Assembly: GCA_003139095.1 (NCBI GenBank)
Contig: PLHW01000044.1
Span: forward strand, 1,838-65,837
DNA length: 64,000 nt
Direction: 5' to 3'
DNA from: Acidobacteriaceae bacterium
Lineage (GTDB): Bacteria > Acidobacteriota > Terriglobia > Terriglobales > Acidobacteriaceae
The stretch's first letter is position 1. Each line of letters starts with the position of its first letter. The notes under the pieces were generated by a model. It did not search any database. It was given only the letters and a program-made list of their open reading frames with translations, and was not told the DNA's origin. A program made the translations under genes and the position numbers. Below, piece by piece: positions 1 through 10,800 of the stretch.

Positions 1-524
1 TTGTACTTGAAACCACCGTCTTCCGGAGGATTGTGGGAAGGTGTGATGACGATGCCATCTGCGCAAGGAACATGTCGAGTGCGGTTGCACACCAGGATGG
101 CATGGGAGATTACCGGTGTTGGTGTGACGCCATCGTCCTTCTGAATAATGGTCTCAACGTTGTTCGCGGCGAGAACTTCCAGCGCAGAACACTGCGCAGG
201 CGAAGACAGGGCGTGCGTGTCCTTCCCCATGTACAGGGGACCCGTAATACCTTGCGCCTTGCGGTAATCGCAGATCGCCTGGGTAATAGCGAGAACGTGC
301 GCTTCAGTGAACGTGCCGTTTAGAGATGTCCCACGGTGGCCGCTTGTTCCAAACACAACCAACTGGTTGGCATCCTCGAGATCCGGCTTGCGGTCAAAGT
401 ATTCCTTCTCCAATCTGGCCAGGTCCACAAGCATTTCCCTGGGAGCGGGTTTCCCGGCCAGCGGTGAAATCCTGGCGTCGCTCAACTTCGTTGCCGATTG
501 CTTCTTTTCCAGCACTCTGGACAT
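1..524 (-). CDS. pgm: Phosphoglucomutase, N-terminal part (gene runs off the left edge)
   Basis: Interconverts glucose-1-phosphate and glucose-6-phosphate in the cytosol, linking glycogen or trehalose metabolism with glycolysis. About 174 codons are visible from an ATG at 522-524. The reading begins [16 protein letters not shown], contains [15 protein letters not shown], typical of the alpha-D-glucose-phosphate-specific subfamily, and near the edge [15 protein letters not shown], the loop with the catalytic phosphoserine (S of PSHNPP). The rest lies outside the window. The acetate kinase gene lies upstream on the same strand, 126 bases away, so the two may be co-transcribed as a central-carbon pair. 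Family is certain from the two signature motifs; subfamily is likely. Confidence 0.9.
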   Translation of the reverse strand, partial: MSRVLEKKQSATKLSDARISPLAGKPAPREMLVDLARLEKEYFDRKPDLEDANQLVVFGTSGHRGTSLNGTFTEAHVLAITQAICDYRKAQGITGPLYMGKDTHALSSPAQCSALEVLAANNVETIIQKDDGVTPTPVISHAILVCNRTRHVPCADGIVITPSHNPPEDGGFKY

Positions 525-650
525 CGTTCCATCCTTCGATTGTCGCCCAAACTAAGCGACGGTGCGGTCGTTTGAAAAACTAGCAGAACTGATTAAGTTT
601 CATTCTCCCGCAACTCTGTATCGGCCGCATTTATGCTCCAGTCGCAGCGT

Positions 651-1891
651 TTACGACGGGTGCAGCACGCCTAAGTTAACTCGCACAGTGTCCCGGGCTA
701 TGAGGAGTTCCTCATCAGTCGGGATAGCATATGCGAGCAACTTGGAGTCTTCCGTTGATATCTTGCCTTCGCGACCGACCGTCTCCTGATTCTTCGCCGG
801 GTTGAGGCAAAGTCCTGCCCACTCCATCCCCGCACAAATTCTTGCGCGAATATCCGGCGAATTTTCTCCGATGCCGCCCGTGAAAACAACGGCGTCAGCT
901 CCGCCCATCGCAGCCAGATATGCGCCGATGTATTTCTTCGCCCGATAACAGAAGACTTCGATACCCAGACGGACCCGGCGGTCTTCACGCTCTTTCAACT
1001 CCGCCTGCAATTCACGCATGTCATTCGTGAGCCCAGAAATGCCGAGCAAGCCGGATTGCGTGTTGAGCAACCTGTCCACTTCGAAGGCGGATAGCCCCTC
1101 TTTTCTGGCGATGGCGCTGACCAAAGCGGGATCCACGTCTCCTGACGCGTGCCCATGACTAGACCTTCAAGCGGCATCAGCCCCATCGAAGTATCGATGG
1201 AACATCCACCTTTGATTGCGGCTGCCGAGCAGCCGTTGCCTAAATGGAGCGTGATGATGTTGGTTTGTTCGCGCGTCAGTCCTCGCACTGCACGATAGCG
1301 GAAAGCGACATAGCGATGAGAGGTACCATGAAATCCGTACCGCCGGATGCGGTGCCGACGGTAAAGATGATACGGAATGGCATACAGGTAGGCCTGCTCG
1401 GGAAGCGAATGATGAAAGGAAGTGTCGAACACCGCCACTTGGGGAATGTCTTTGCCGAATAATTCGCGGGCTGCCCGGACAGCTTTGATGTTGTTTGGAT
1501 TGTGAAGTGGGGCCAGATCGATGCAGTCCTCAAGTCCCTTCAAAACCGAGTCGTCAATCAGGGCTGAATCTTTGAACATCTCACCGCCATGCACCACTCG
1601 GTGTCCTACCGCGTTCACGTCAGCCGCACTCTTGATTTCAGATACTCCTGGATTCGAAGCGATGTAGCGAATCAGGTATTCGAGTGCGGCGGCCACATCT
1701 CGCAACGGCTCTGTGAGAGTCTGCCTTGGCTGGTTGCGGTACCTGATGCGAATGATTGCCTCTCCTCCTATGCCCTCAACATCGCCCCGGCAGATGCGGT
1801 CGTCTTTATCTTGAGCGATCCGTTCAAGGTCTGTGGCAATCACTTGAAACTTCAGGGTGGAACTTCCCGAGTTTAGAACCAGTACGTTCAT
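651..1891 (-). pseudogene. ackA: Acetate kinase gene with a single-base frameshift
   Basis: Acetate kinase makes ATP and acetate from acetyl phosphate. The N-terminal frame (from ATG at 1891, MNVLVLNSGSSTLKF) carries the phosphate-binding start, HRVVHGGE, FDTSFH and GFHGTSH motifs and runs to [17 protein letters not shown]. There the family continues SGDVDPALV, but this frame reads QETWIPLW and goes on out of frame. The next frame takes up exactly with DPALVSAIA and runs through [10 protein letters not shown] to the stop at 651. One base is therefore missing near 1144-1145. Restoring it gives about 413 residues, close to the usual 400. Everything else is intact, so this is either a very recent inactivation or an assembly error. 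Confidence 0.88.
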
Positions 1892-1967
1892 TGCGTCTGC
1901 CGAGCCTGAAAGGTGGGAATCTTATCCGACTTTGCCGCGTTAAACCAACACTACTCCGAATGAGTGC

Positions 1968-3556
1968 TTACGAATCCAGCAGTGCAGATGGCTTGCCAAT
2001 CCAATCGTCCCTGCAACCTTGCCAATTTCCGTATTTCTCTGCACTTCTCTCCACTATAGGCATGCCCTGCCTTGGGCAGTGCCGCAATCTGGGCAGAGGC
2101 TCGAAGGACAAAGATCGCAGAGATTGTGGCGCTAGAGGGACATACCGTTCGGTCTCGATTGGCACATTGCATGCAAACTGTAGAAAGTTCATGTGCGCAC
2201 GCAAAGCCCGTCGGTGAAGTAGGGGTGCGCTGCACTTGATCCCAGCTCTCCCCAATAGTTGATAAACCTGACGTAGGGTCTCGTAGAAATTGTAGGTCGC
2301 AATCGTAGTGCTCGTCGTTGTGGTGCCGTCTTCGGCGAAATTGATCGTCGTCTCGTTTCCATTCGGATCAAACACCGTTGTGGTCCAGATCGAACCTGGA
2401 CCGGGCGTCCCGCTCACCAAGCTTCGTGAATACTTCCACTCGCCTCCGGGATTCAAAGGCCGATTGAGGCCAGCCGTGCTGCCGTCGCTTTCGATTCCAT
2501 TGCTTCCACCAGTGTAGGCATAGGTGATTTGTCCGCCTGTCGGCAACGTCACCTCCGCTAATCTCCCAGTCACACAATTGCTGGAATAAGTGCCAGACAA
2601 TGGTGTGCACGAGCCTGGTGTCACTTCATAGGTGAACAGGTACTGGCTCCCATCAGGGAGCACAATGCTGTTCACAAGTGAATTGGCGAGAGGCCCGTAC
2701 TCTTGAATACCGCTCACTCCGAATTTCGTTTTTACGGTGTACTGTTGGTAGGTCATCGTATATTTTGCAGATCCGCCGGGAGCCGCATATTGATATGTAA
2801 CCTGGCTAGGAGGGGCCCCGGAGATGGTAAGGGCGGTAGTCCCCAGTGTGTCCGTAAAGGTGGTTGTGCCCGATGACGTGATTGACGTTATTTCATTGCC
2901 GTTCTTGTCTTGAAGAGGCGTCGGCGCCGCCGAGTAGGGGTTAATGACTGATCCGTTGGGCGCTACGAGAGAATTAGCCTCACCACCAGTCACGCTGATC
3001 GTATAGCCCGAGTTGTCGGTAGCTGTGGTTGCGAAGCTCGTAGAACTTAAGGGGCAACTTCCGTTGACAGGACCGCCAGGGTATTTGTTAATAGTGGAAC
3101 CTGGAAACGGATGCCGCGTTCCCCATCCGTCGTAATATGCCCAGTTGGTATATACCGTAGTGTATTCATACTCCCACGTCCAATAGGGAGGATCCGGCGG
3201 GTCCTGGACCTCAATCCGAGCACATTGTGCACTCGTGGTCGAGGCCGTGTTACTCATATAGCCCCCGCGCGGCATCGAATTGTTCCACCCCCAAAGCATG
3301 GTTCCGTTGTTAGTCGGAACCCAGCTCGTCGAACCATTCGACGTCACCGGAATCCAGATCGAACCGTCGTAGACCAGGTTGTAGGTGAACGGCAAGCCGC
3401 GTCCAGCTTTATTCAGTACCGGAATCACGAAATGCACGTTCAAATTTCCTAGATTGATGGTGTCGAATGGTCCTCCGCCGAGGCTCGCAAAAGGCGGCGT
3501 ACCGGTGGCTACCTGAGGCAGCAGTAAACCAACTTTGCCCGCATCTCTTCCCGGTT
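1968..3556 (-). pseudogene. RHS/YD-repeat protein fragment, broken at both ends
   Basis: The open frame reads like the N-terminal part of acidobacterial RHS proteins: FDTINLGNLNVHFVIP, then KAGRGLPFTYNLVYDGS, and many Gly/Ser/Thr/Tyr-rich strands (LPDGSQYLFTYE, LPTGGQITYAYTGG, VFDPNGNETTINF). RHS proteins are large secreted or surface-bound shells, often polymorphic toxins. The only start in frame is a TTG at 3443, yet homologous sequence continues upstream to a stop near 3556, so the 5' end with its export signal is gone. After NFYETLRQVYQ (about 2280) the reading turns into unrelated, basic sequence and stops at 1968, so the repeat core and C-terminus are lost too. It abuts a truncated nuclease gene on the other strand. 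A non-functional remnant is likely. Confidence 0.75.
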
Positions 3557-3595
3557 ATAACCGCCGCCGAAGAGCGGACATCGGGCACGCGTGCT

Positions 3596-4333
3596 ATGCC
3601 AAATTTGCCAGCGGGCGAAGAGGCACGAGGCACTCGGTATGAATTGACCGGAATAGTAGATGTGATCTCAAGCGTGATGCTGGGGCAAGCAACGACGAAC
3701 CCGATGGTGTCAATCATCCAAGCCACGCTTCCCAACACGCCTCAAGGTGAGTACGACCTCATCGTGGATTACAAAGCCGGTCGTCGCCCTGCGACCAACT
3801 CCCCGTTCAGAACGCAATTTCAATTGCAGGTCCAGACTTACGCATGGCTGCGGTCGCAAGTTTTCCAGGCTCGACCTGTTGGTGCTGGTGTCCTCATTTA
3901 CATCAACGAGCTTTCTCCGTCGCAGGATGACATGTCTGAACTGAGAACGGAGATGGCACATCAAATAACTGACGTGATTCCGCAAAATGGTTCTGCGGAT
4001 TATTACGCTCTGCACGGTTGGCAGCCCGGTCAAGCGGTTCCCAACCTGTCGTTCGAGTTTCGGCTCCGGCGGGCCTTTCACGTGGTCGATACGGCACCTG
4101 CACTCGTCCAACACGCAGTCACGCAGATCGATTCGGTCATCTCACGAATAGAGCCAGCAGCTTTTCGTGAACACAACAGCGGCAATATCCCAAATAATTG
4201 GGAGCCTTGCGGCGGTCCAGAAGACTGCGTGGCGTGCGACTTCGTTCACTTTTGCCCGGCACCCGCTCAACTGAGGGCACAGCTCCAACAACCTAATCCA
4301 CCGGCCCGGACGCCTCCACTGGCCCCAGGATAG
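3596..4333 (+). CDS. RecB/Cas4-type PD-(D/E)XK nuclease domain protein, probably missing its N-terminus
   Basis: Likely DNA exonuclease domain. From the ATG at 3596 (245 residues) it shows the RecB-family core: TGIVDV (Asp22), LIVDYKAG (Asp58 and Lys60) and the QVQTYAW helix. A C-terminal cysteine group follows (C205-x5-C211-x2-C214-x5-C220, ending DFVHFCP) like the iron-sulfur-binding ends of Cas4 and AddB. The same frame is open back to 3467 and the segment just before 3596 (HLFPVITAAEERTSGTR) also looks protein-like. Upstream of that it overlaps the RHS fragment on the other strand, so the original N-terminus was probably cut away. queD starts 19 bases downstream. No cas genes or repeats are nearby, so a CRISPR role is not supported. 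Confidence 0.6.
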   Translation: MPNLPAGEEARGTRYELTGIVDVISSVMLGQATTNPMVSIIQATLPNTPQGEYDLIVDYKAGRRPATNSPFRTQFQLQVQTYAWLRSQVFQARPVGAGVLIYINELSPSQDDMSELRTEMAHQITDVIPQNGSADYYALHGWQPGQAVPNLSFEFRLRRAFHVVDTAPALVQHAVTQIDSVISRIEPAAFREHNSGNIPNNWEPCGGPEDCVACDFVHFCPAPAQLRAQLQQPNPPARTPPLAPG

Positions 4334-4352
4334 CTCGGGGTCATGCGATTCT

Positions 4353-4712
4353 ATGAAGATGGAAATATTCAAGGACTTTACGGTCGAGTCGGCACACTTC
4401 CTACCCAACGCCCCAGAGGGGCACAAATGCCGTCGCCTTCACGGGCATTCCTTCAAAATAGGGATACACGTCTCGGGTGAAGTCTCTCCAGACTCGGGCT
4501 GGGTGATCGACTTCGGGGACATCTCAAAAGCGTTCGCCCCTCTTCTTGCAGTCCTGGATCACAGCCTGCTCAACGAGATCGATGGATTGGCCAACCCGAC
4601 CAGCGAGAACATCTCGATTTGGATATGGGAACGTCTTAAACCTGCGCTGCCAAGTCTCTCCAAGGTCGTCGTTCATGAAACCTGCACGAGCGGATGCGCC
4701 TTCTCCGGGTAA
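4353..4712 (+). CDS. queD: 6-carboxy-5,6,7,8-tetrahydropterin synthase (QueD family)
   Basis: QueD converts dihydroneopterin triphosphate to 6-carboxytetrahydropterin, the second step of 7-deazaguanine (queuosine precursor) synthesis. The 119-residue protein has normal family length. Visible are the zinc-binding histidines (SAHFLP and LHGHSF), the catalytic Cys in KCRRLHGH, DHSLLNE, the PTSENIS loop, and the usual end HETCTSGCAFSG. A second ATG two codons in could also be the start. It follows the RecB-like nuclease gene by 19 bases, probably in one transcript. queC, queE and queF are not in the window, so it could serve queuosine made elsewhere or a DNA-modification pathway; nothing here decides that. 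Confidence 0.9.
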   Translation: MKMEIFKDFTVESAHFLPNAPEGHKCRRLHGHSFKIGIHVSGEVSPDSGWVIDFGDISKAFAPLLAVLDHSLLNEIDGLANPTSENISIWIWERLKPALPSLSKVVVHETCTSGCAFSG

Positions 4713-5079
4713 CCTGAACGGATCATCGAGAGTTGCTACTGAGTCGCCAAAGTGAATTCAACACTATGACATATCGATATGCCTACTCGAAGAGGGAAAC
4801 CCGTGTCGGCGACTTGGTGTTTTCCTTTCAGACTGGATCATGGGCATGGCGGTTCGCTCGGCACACCGTTGGCACACTCCAAAATTTGATCAGGGTTGAT
4901 TTGATACAGTCTTGTGGGCTTGCGGGCTGATCGGCCGTCAGTCGCTCGTTTCGAGATCAGAATGAGGGAAGTTCGTTAGGAACGTGGGGTTGTTGAACTC
5001 TGAGGATTTTTCAGCCTCAATTTTGCCTACAGCGCTGTAGACGAAAAACCAGAAGTCATGTTTATGTGCTTGAAAATAT

Positions 5080-5124
<45 letters not shown>

Positions 5125-5492
5125 AACGGGATTCGGGAGTCGTACTGAATGTTTTCAATCTCTTGCGGTGGTGCTTCGACCGTCTCAGTCCTGCTCGATC
5201 ACCTCATTCCGGGGTGAATGTAAGTCCTCGAATGGCAGTCCCTGGCCAGGGGTTCAAGAAGACCGGTTGGCTCGGACTGAAACTTGTCTGTCGCCGTGAC
5301 GCACCTGCCTTGGGCGCACGCCCGCCCGCGCTAAACGCTCTTCTTTTTCTGACGACTTCTCGAAAAAACAATAACTTGGGGAGTCTGCTTTTCGTTCAAG
5401 CATATCTCCAGTGCCTTGAACCAGACTGGATGGCGAGCATCCCATGTGGATGAAGGTACAGTCCGACTCTCATCGAAAGGTGAGTCAGATCG

Positions 5493-5535
5493 CATGACCC
5501 AAAGGTCGGCGGTTCAAATCCGCCCCCCGCAGCCA
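5493..5535 (+). repeat. 3' half of a CAU-anticodon tRNA (initiator tRNA-Met-like)
   Basis: The stretch reads CATGA-CCCAA-AGGTC, then T arm GGCGG-TTCAAAT-CCGCC, acceptor strand CCCCGCA, G and CCA. This matches the 3' half of bacterial initiator tRNA-Met from the anticodon on; the CCCCGCA acceptor end fits the C1/A72 mismatch of initiators. The bases before 5493 cannot form the 5' acceptor strand, D arm or anticodon stem. Like the tRNA-Pro piece 370 bases to the left, it looks like an attachment-site remnant. The inverted repeat right after it (5537-5566) may be the old tRNA terminator. Confidence 0.65.
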
Positions 5536-5536
5536 T

Positions 5537-5566
5537 GAACGCCACTGCCGAAATGCAATGGCGTTC
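5537..5566 (+). terminator. Hairpin after the tRNA 3' fragment
   Basis: GAACGCCA at 5537-5544 pairs perfectly with TGGCGTTC at 5559-5566, with a 14-base loop and a CT-rich tail. It follows the CCA end of the tRNA fragment directly, so it may have ended that tRNA transcript. It also faces the 3' end of the copper ATPase gene on the other strand. Confidence 0.4.
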
Positions 5567-5635
5567 GCCTTCTCCAAATCGATTTCTTCCGCCGTTGCAG
5601 AACTCCTTCTAACCCCTTTGCGACAGTCTCCCCTT

Positions 5636-7696
5636 TTATACGGCAGTTTGCTGCAGCTTTAGTCGGCGAAGCAACTGAGCGTTCGCGGCAACGATGATGG
5701 TGGAGAGACTCATCGCAACTGCGCCAACGCTCATGGGCAGATCGAATCCCCAGTGGACGAAAACGCCCGCTGCAACCGGGATGGCGACAAGGTTATAAGC
5801 GGTCGCCCAAACCAGATTTTGGATCATCTTTCGGTAGGTGGCGCGAGAGAGTTCGATCGCTCCTACAACGTCTCGTGGATCGCTGCGCACGAGCACAATC
5901 CCGGCCGACTCAATCGCCACGTCGGTTCCCGCGCCAATTGCGATTCCAACATCTGCGGTCGCCAGTGCCGGCGAGTCGTTCACGCCGTCACCAACCATTG
6001 CGACCCTCTTGCCGCCGGCCTGAAAGCGCTTGACTGCCGATGCTTTGTCAGCGGGAAGAACCTCGGCTGCCACCTGGTCGATACCGATGCGTTTCGCGAC
6101 CGAATCGGCTACCGTCTTTGAGTCTCCCGTGATCATTGCGACACGGATACCAAGGCGATGAAGTTCCTTTACGGCCTCATTGGATTCGGGTCGAATCTCA
6201 TCCTCGACGGCAAATGCACCGAGCAGTTTCCCTTCGGCAACGACATAGAGAACTGTCTTTCCCTCGGATGCCCATTGGCTAGTCAGGTTTTCAACTTCTG
6301 GGGGCAATATCGCTTTCTTGTCAGCCAACAAACGCGGTCCGCCGATAATGACGCTCTTGCCGTTGACTTGTGCTTGCGCCCCTCGACCGGGCAGTCCTTC
6401 GAAGTTGGTGGCTTGCAATGTTGGCAGGTTTCTGAGTTTTGCTTCGTTCACGATTGCTCTCGCGAGCGGGTGTTCGGAGTTCGCTTCGACAGCAGCAGCA
6501 TCGGCGAGCAAGTCATTCTCGTTGCCGCCTGGCGCGGCCGCGATTCCAGATAATGCGGGCGCCCCGCGCGTGAGGGTTCCGGTCTTATCGAAAATCACCA
6601 TGTCCAAATTGCGGGCACGTTCGAGTGCGAGTCTGTCCTTGACGAGAAGACCGTTCTGAGCGCCAATAGAGGTCGAGATCGCAATCACTAGCGGAATGGC
6701 CAGTCCGAGAGCATGTGGGCAAGCAATGATGAGAACGGTAGCCGTCCTGATCAAAGCATGTTCTTTGTCCCCGGAAAGCCACCAGTAGGCGAAAGTAGTC
6801 GCTCCCGAGGCGACGGCAACATAGAAAAGAATTGCGGCGGCACGGTCGGCGAGAGCTTGCGTGCGAGACCCGGAAGCCTGCGCTGCGGCCACGAGTCGCA
6901 TGATGCCGGATAAAGCGGTCTGCTCCCCAACTGCCGTAATGCGAACTCGAAGGCTTCCGCCAGCGGCGACCGTTCCCGCAATGACCGTGCCGCCCCGCCC
7001 CTTCGCGACCGACGTGGACTCGCCGGTAATCATCGACTCGTCTACATCGGCGGAGCCCTCGACGACCGTGCCATCCGCCGGAACGCGAGTTCCGGGCCGG
7101 ACAAGGACAACGTCGTTCACTTTCAACTCAGAAATTGGAACCGTCTGAGTCTCGGTTCCGTTTGCACGTTCGGCAGTGTCTGGAAGGAGTGCGGCGAGCG
7201 CATTAAGCGCACCACGAGCCTGGGAAATGGCTCGCATTTCGAGCCAATGGCCTAGGACCATGATCGTGATCAACGATGCGAGTTCCCACCAGACTTCAAT
7301 CTCGAAGAGGCCAAAGGTTGCGGCGAGCGATGTTCCGAAGGCGACTATGATCGCCAGGCTGATGAGGGTCATCATGCCGGGCTTGCGGTCGGCAAGTTCG
7401 CCCCATGCGCCACGAAGGAAGACTAGCCCGCCATAAACAAAGACGACCGTTCCAAGGATTGCGGGGATAAATTTCGAACCAGGGAAGGAAGGCGCTGTGT
7501 ACCCCAACCAATTTTGGACGTCTGTCGACCAGAAGACCACGGGAATCGTGAGAGCGAAGCTCAACCAAAACTTGTCGCGAAACATCGCGACAGAGTGTCC
7601 GGCGTGACGGTCGTGGTTGCCGTGGGCGCCGGACATCTTGCTGCCGGCGTGTGGGTCGCCCGCTTGTCCGTGGCCTTCATGTGTCATGTGGTCCAT
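5636..7696 (-). CDS. copB: Copper-translocating P-type ATPase, CPH type (CopB-like)
   Basis: Inner-membrane pump exporting copper ions at the cost of ATP. The 686 residues start with a His/Met-rich cytosolic tail (about 1-35, many HxxH-like pairs) instead of a CxxC metal-binding domain. Then come transmembrane helices, TGES (224-227, actuator), the intramembrane metal site CPH (326-328), phosphorylated Asp370 in DKTGTLT, the EHP nucleotide-site motif (His409-Pro410) and GDGVND (569-574). CPH rather than CPC together with the His-rich tail marks the P1B-3/CopB subfamily, usually linked to copper (and silver) export. It is the last gene of the minus-strand metal-efflux locus, 157 bases after cusA. 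Confidence 0.92.
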   Translation of the reverse strand: MDHMTHEGHGQAGDPHAGSKMSGAHGNHDRHAGHSVAMFRDKFWLSFALTIPVVFWSTDVQNWLGYTAPSFPGSKFIPAILGTVVFVYGGLVFLRGAWGELADRKPGMMTLISLAIIVAFGTSLAATFGLFEIEVWWELASLITIMVLGHWLEMRAISQARGALNALAALLPDTAERANGTETQTVPISELKVNDVVLVRPGTRVPADGTVVEGSADVDESMITGESTSVAKGRGGTVIAGTVAAGGSLRVRITAVGEQTALSGIMRLVAAAQASGSRTQALADRAAAILFYVAVASGATTFAYWWLSGDKEHALIRTATVLIIACPHALGLAIPLVIAISTSIGAQNGLLVKDRLALERARNLDMVIFDKTGTLTRGAPALSGIAAAPGGNENDLLADAAAVEANSEHPLARAIVNEAKLRNLPTLQATNFEGLPGRGAQAQVNGKSVIIGGPRLLADKKAILPPEVENLTSQWASEGKTVLYVVAEGKLLGAFAVEDEIRPESNEAVKELHRLGIRVAMITGDSKTVADSVAKRIGIDQVAAEVLPADKASAVKRFQAGGKRVAMVGDGVNDSPALATADVGIAIGAGTDVAIESAGIVLVRSDPRDVVGAIELSRATYRKMIQNLVWATAYNLVAIPVAAGVFVHWGFDLPMSVGAVAMSLSTIIVAANAQLLRRLKLQQTAV

Positions 7697-7853
7697 TTAA
7701 ACTTCCAATCCATAAAACGAACGCCGCCGAATTGCGCGCCAGTATTTGTGAGACGTTGAGGGTACAACCGATTGGCCGGGCGAGAGTGATCAGTGTTGCT
7801 CAAGGCTTGTAGTCCCGATGACATGCGGCGGTGATCCCCGTCAGAGCCAATGT

Positions 7854-10800
7854 TCACGATTGCTCCGCTCCCGATTGTTTTGTCAAAGTGCCATGCCGGA
7901 GCGCACGGCGCTTCAGTAAGAAGAAGAAAACCGGGACCAAGATCAACACGTGAATGGTCGATGTGATCATCCCGCCTACGATGGGCGCGGCAATCGGTTT
8001 CATGACATCGGATCCGATGCCCGACTCCCACAGGATCGGGGCAAGACTAAGGATTACGGCGGTCACGGTCATTAACTTGGGACGCAACCGCTGAACCGCG
8101 CCTTCGATAGTGGCCTGCTCTACATCCTCGTCGGTTAAAGTCGCACCTGTGGCGAGCCGGTGTTGAAGCGACTCGTGCAAGTAAACCACCATCACCACGC
8201 CGGTTTCGACCGCGATACCAAACAGCGCGATGTAACCCACCCAGACCGCGACGCTGAAGTTGTAACCCAGCACCCATTGCAGGATGAGTCCACCAGACAT
8301 GGCATAGAGGGTCGGGAAGATCAGCACCGCCGCCTCGGCCGCGGATTTGAAGACCATGTAGAGCAACAGAAAGATGACGAAGAACACGATCGGCAGAATG
8401 ATTTTCAGTCTCTCTTTGGCGTGAAGTTCGAACTCATACTCGCCCGCCCAACGATAGGTGTACCCTGCTGGCAAATCCAGCTTGCTCCGCAACAACTTGT
8501 CTGCTTGGTTCACAAACCCGCCGTAGTCTTTTGTTTTCAAATCGAGATAGACGTAGCCGGTGAGAGCACCGTCTTCATCGCGAATCATTGCCGGACCTCG
8601 CGAGAACGAAAGGCGCGCTACTTCACTGATTGGGATTTGCGCTCCCGACGAAGTGGCGATGAGAGCGTCGCCTACGGCTTCGGGATCGCCGCGGAAATCG
8701 CGCTCGTAGCGAACGTTGATGGGAAAACGCTGGCGTCCCTCGATATTCTGAGCGATATTTGCGCCGCCGATGGCAGAGGTAATGACTCGCTGAACGTCTC
8801 CCACGGTTAGCCCGTACCGTGCGGCTTCCGGTCGATTCACCTCTACGTTCAGGTAAAAGCCTTGCGACACTCGCTCTGCGAATACCGAACTGGTCGCTGG
8901 TATGCCGGTAAGAATCTGTTGCATTCGTGCGCCGATATCCTGAATCTGCGCCAGATCGGGCCCTTGGATCTTCAGACCAAGCGGGGTTTTGATGCCCGTG
9001 AGTTCCATGTCCAGCCGGTTTCGCACCGGCATCGTCCACGTGTTGGTGAGACCGGGGAATTGGAGCTTGGCATCCATTTCCGCGATGAGCTTTTCATACG
9101 TAACACCCGGTCGCCAGTTCTCCTGGGGCTTCAACATAATAGTGGTGTCGTACATATCGAGCGGCGCATTGTCAGTGGCGCTGTCGGAACGGCCCACGGT
9201 GCCGAACACGCTTTCCACCTCCGGAAAGGAGCGGATAATACGGTCCTGCTCCTGCATCAGCAGGCTTGCCTGCTGAATGGAAATCCCCGGCAGTGCCGTC
9301 GGCATGTACAGGGCTGATCCCTCGTACAACGCTGGCATGAATTGGCTGCCCAGTTTGAAATACAACGGAATGGTCACCGCCAGAAAGATCAGATTGATCG
9401 CGATTAGCAGTTTCCAGTGCCGCAAACACCAGCGTAGGACGGGGAGATAAATCGCTTGAGTGATCCGGGCCGCAGGGTTTTGCGATTCAGGACGCAAGCG
9501 GCCGCGAATGAACAATGGCATGAGCACGGGAACCAACGTGATCGAAAGCAGCGAGGAAAACGCCAACGCTGACGTCTTAGTCCAAGCCAGAGGGCGGAAC
9601 ATGCGCCCTTCCTGTGCTTCCAGCAAGAAAACGGGCAGGAACGACACGAGGATGATAATCAGCGAATAGAATAAAGCGGGGCCAACCTGCTTTGCCGATC
9701 GCACCAATATAGATCTGCGTTCCTGGGAGCTGAGTTTGTCGGTATGTTCGCCGGCACCGAGGCCGCTACGTTCCGCTAGGTGCTTGTAACCGTTCTCGAC
9801 CATCACGATAGCGGCATCGATCAACACCCCAATCCCCAAAGCCAGTCCGCCCAACGACATAACGTTGGAACTTACGTTGAGGTAGTACATCGGGATGAAG
9901 GCCGCCAGCACCGCAATCGGCAGCGTGATGATAGGCACTAACGCCGAACGCAGATGGAACAGGAAGGCGATGCATACGAAGCTGACGATGATGGCTTCCA
10001 GGATCAGATCCCGCTTCAGTGTCTTGATGGATTCATTGATCAGCCATGAGCGATCGTAACCCGTCACAATTTCAACTCCAGGAGGAAGTGACGGTGCAAT
10101 CTCACGCAGTTTGGCTTTCACACCATTGATCACGTCAAGCGCGTTCATACCGAAACGCATTACCACAATGCCGCCCACGGTTTCTCCTTCGCCCTGCCAA
10201 TCGGCAGCCCCACGGCGTACCTCGGGCCCGAAATCGACGCTGCCCAGATCGCGTAGCAGGACGGACGTTCCATTCTTTGTCGCGACTGGAACGTTCTCCA
10301 GGTCGGCGACTGACCGCAGGTAACCAAGACCTCTCACCATGTACTCTGCGCCGTTCATCTCCAGAACATTGCCGCCAACTTCGTTTGTGCTGTCGCGCAC
10401 GCGATCGATTACGGTAGAGACCGGAATGCCATATGAGAACAGCTTATTGGGATCGAGCTTCACTTGGTATTGCCGGACGTAACCGCCGATGGTTGCAACT
10501 TCGGCCACCCCGGGCACGGTTTCGAGTTGGTAGCGGAGATACCAGTCTTGCAGAGCACGTAAGTCAGCCAGGCTCTTGGTGTGAGTTCGATCAATGACGG
10601 CGTACTCATATACCCAACCGGCTCCCGTGGCATCGGGTCCGATGGCGGGGTGAACGTCCGTTGGCAACCGTCCGCCTATCTGCTGCAGATATTCCGTGAC
10701 CCGCGAACGCGCCCAGTAAAGGTCCGTTCCGTCTTCAAATACGACGAAAACGTACGAGTCCCCGAACATGGTCTGCGCACGCACAGACTTAACGTGAGGT

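Noticed and set aside
3596-4333. Reading the four-Cys nuclease as a CRISPR Cas4
   Set aside because: No cas1/cas2 genes and no repeat array near it or elsewhere in the window; RecB-type nucleases with such cysteines are common outside CRISPR.
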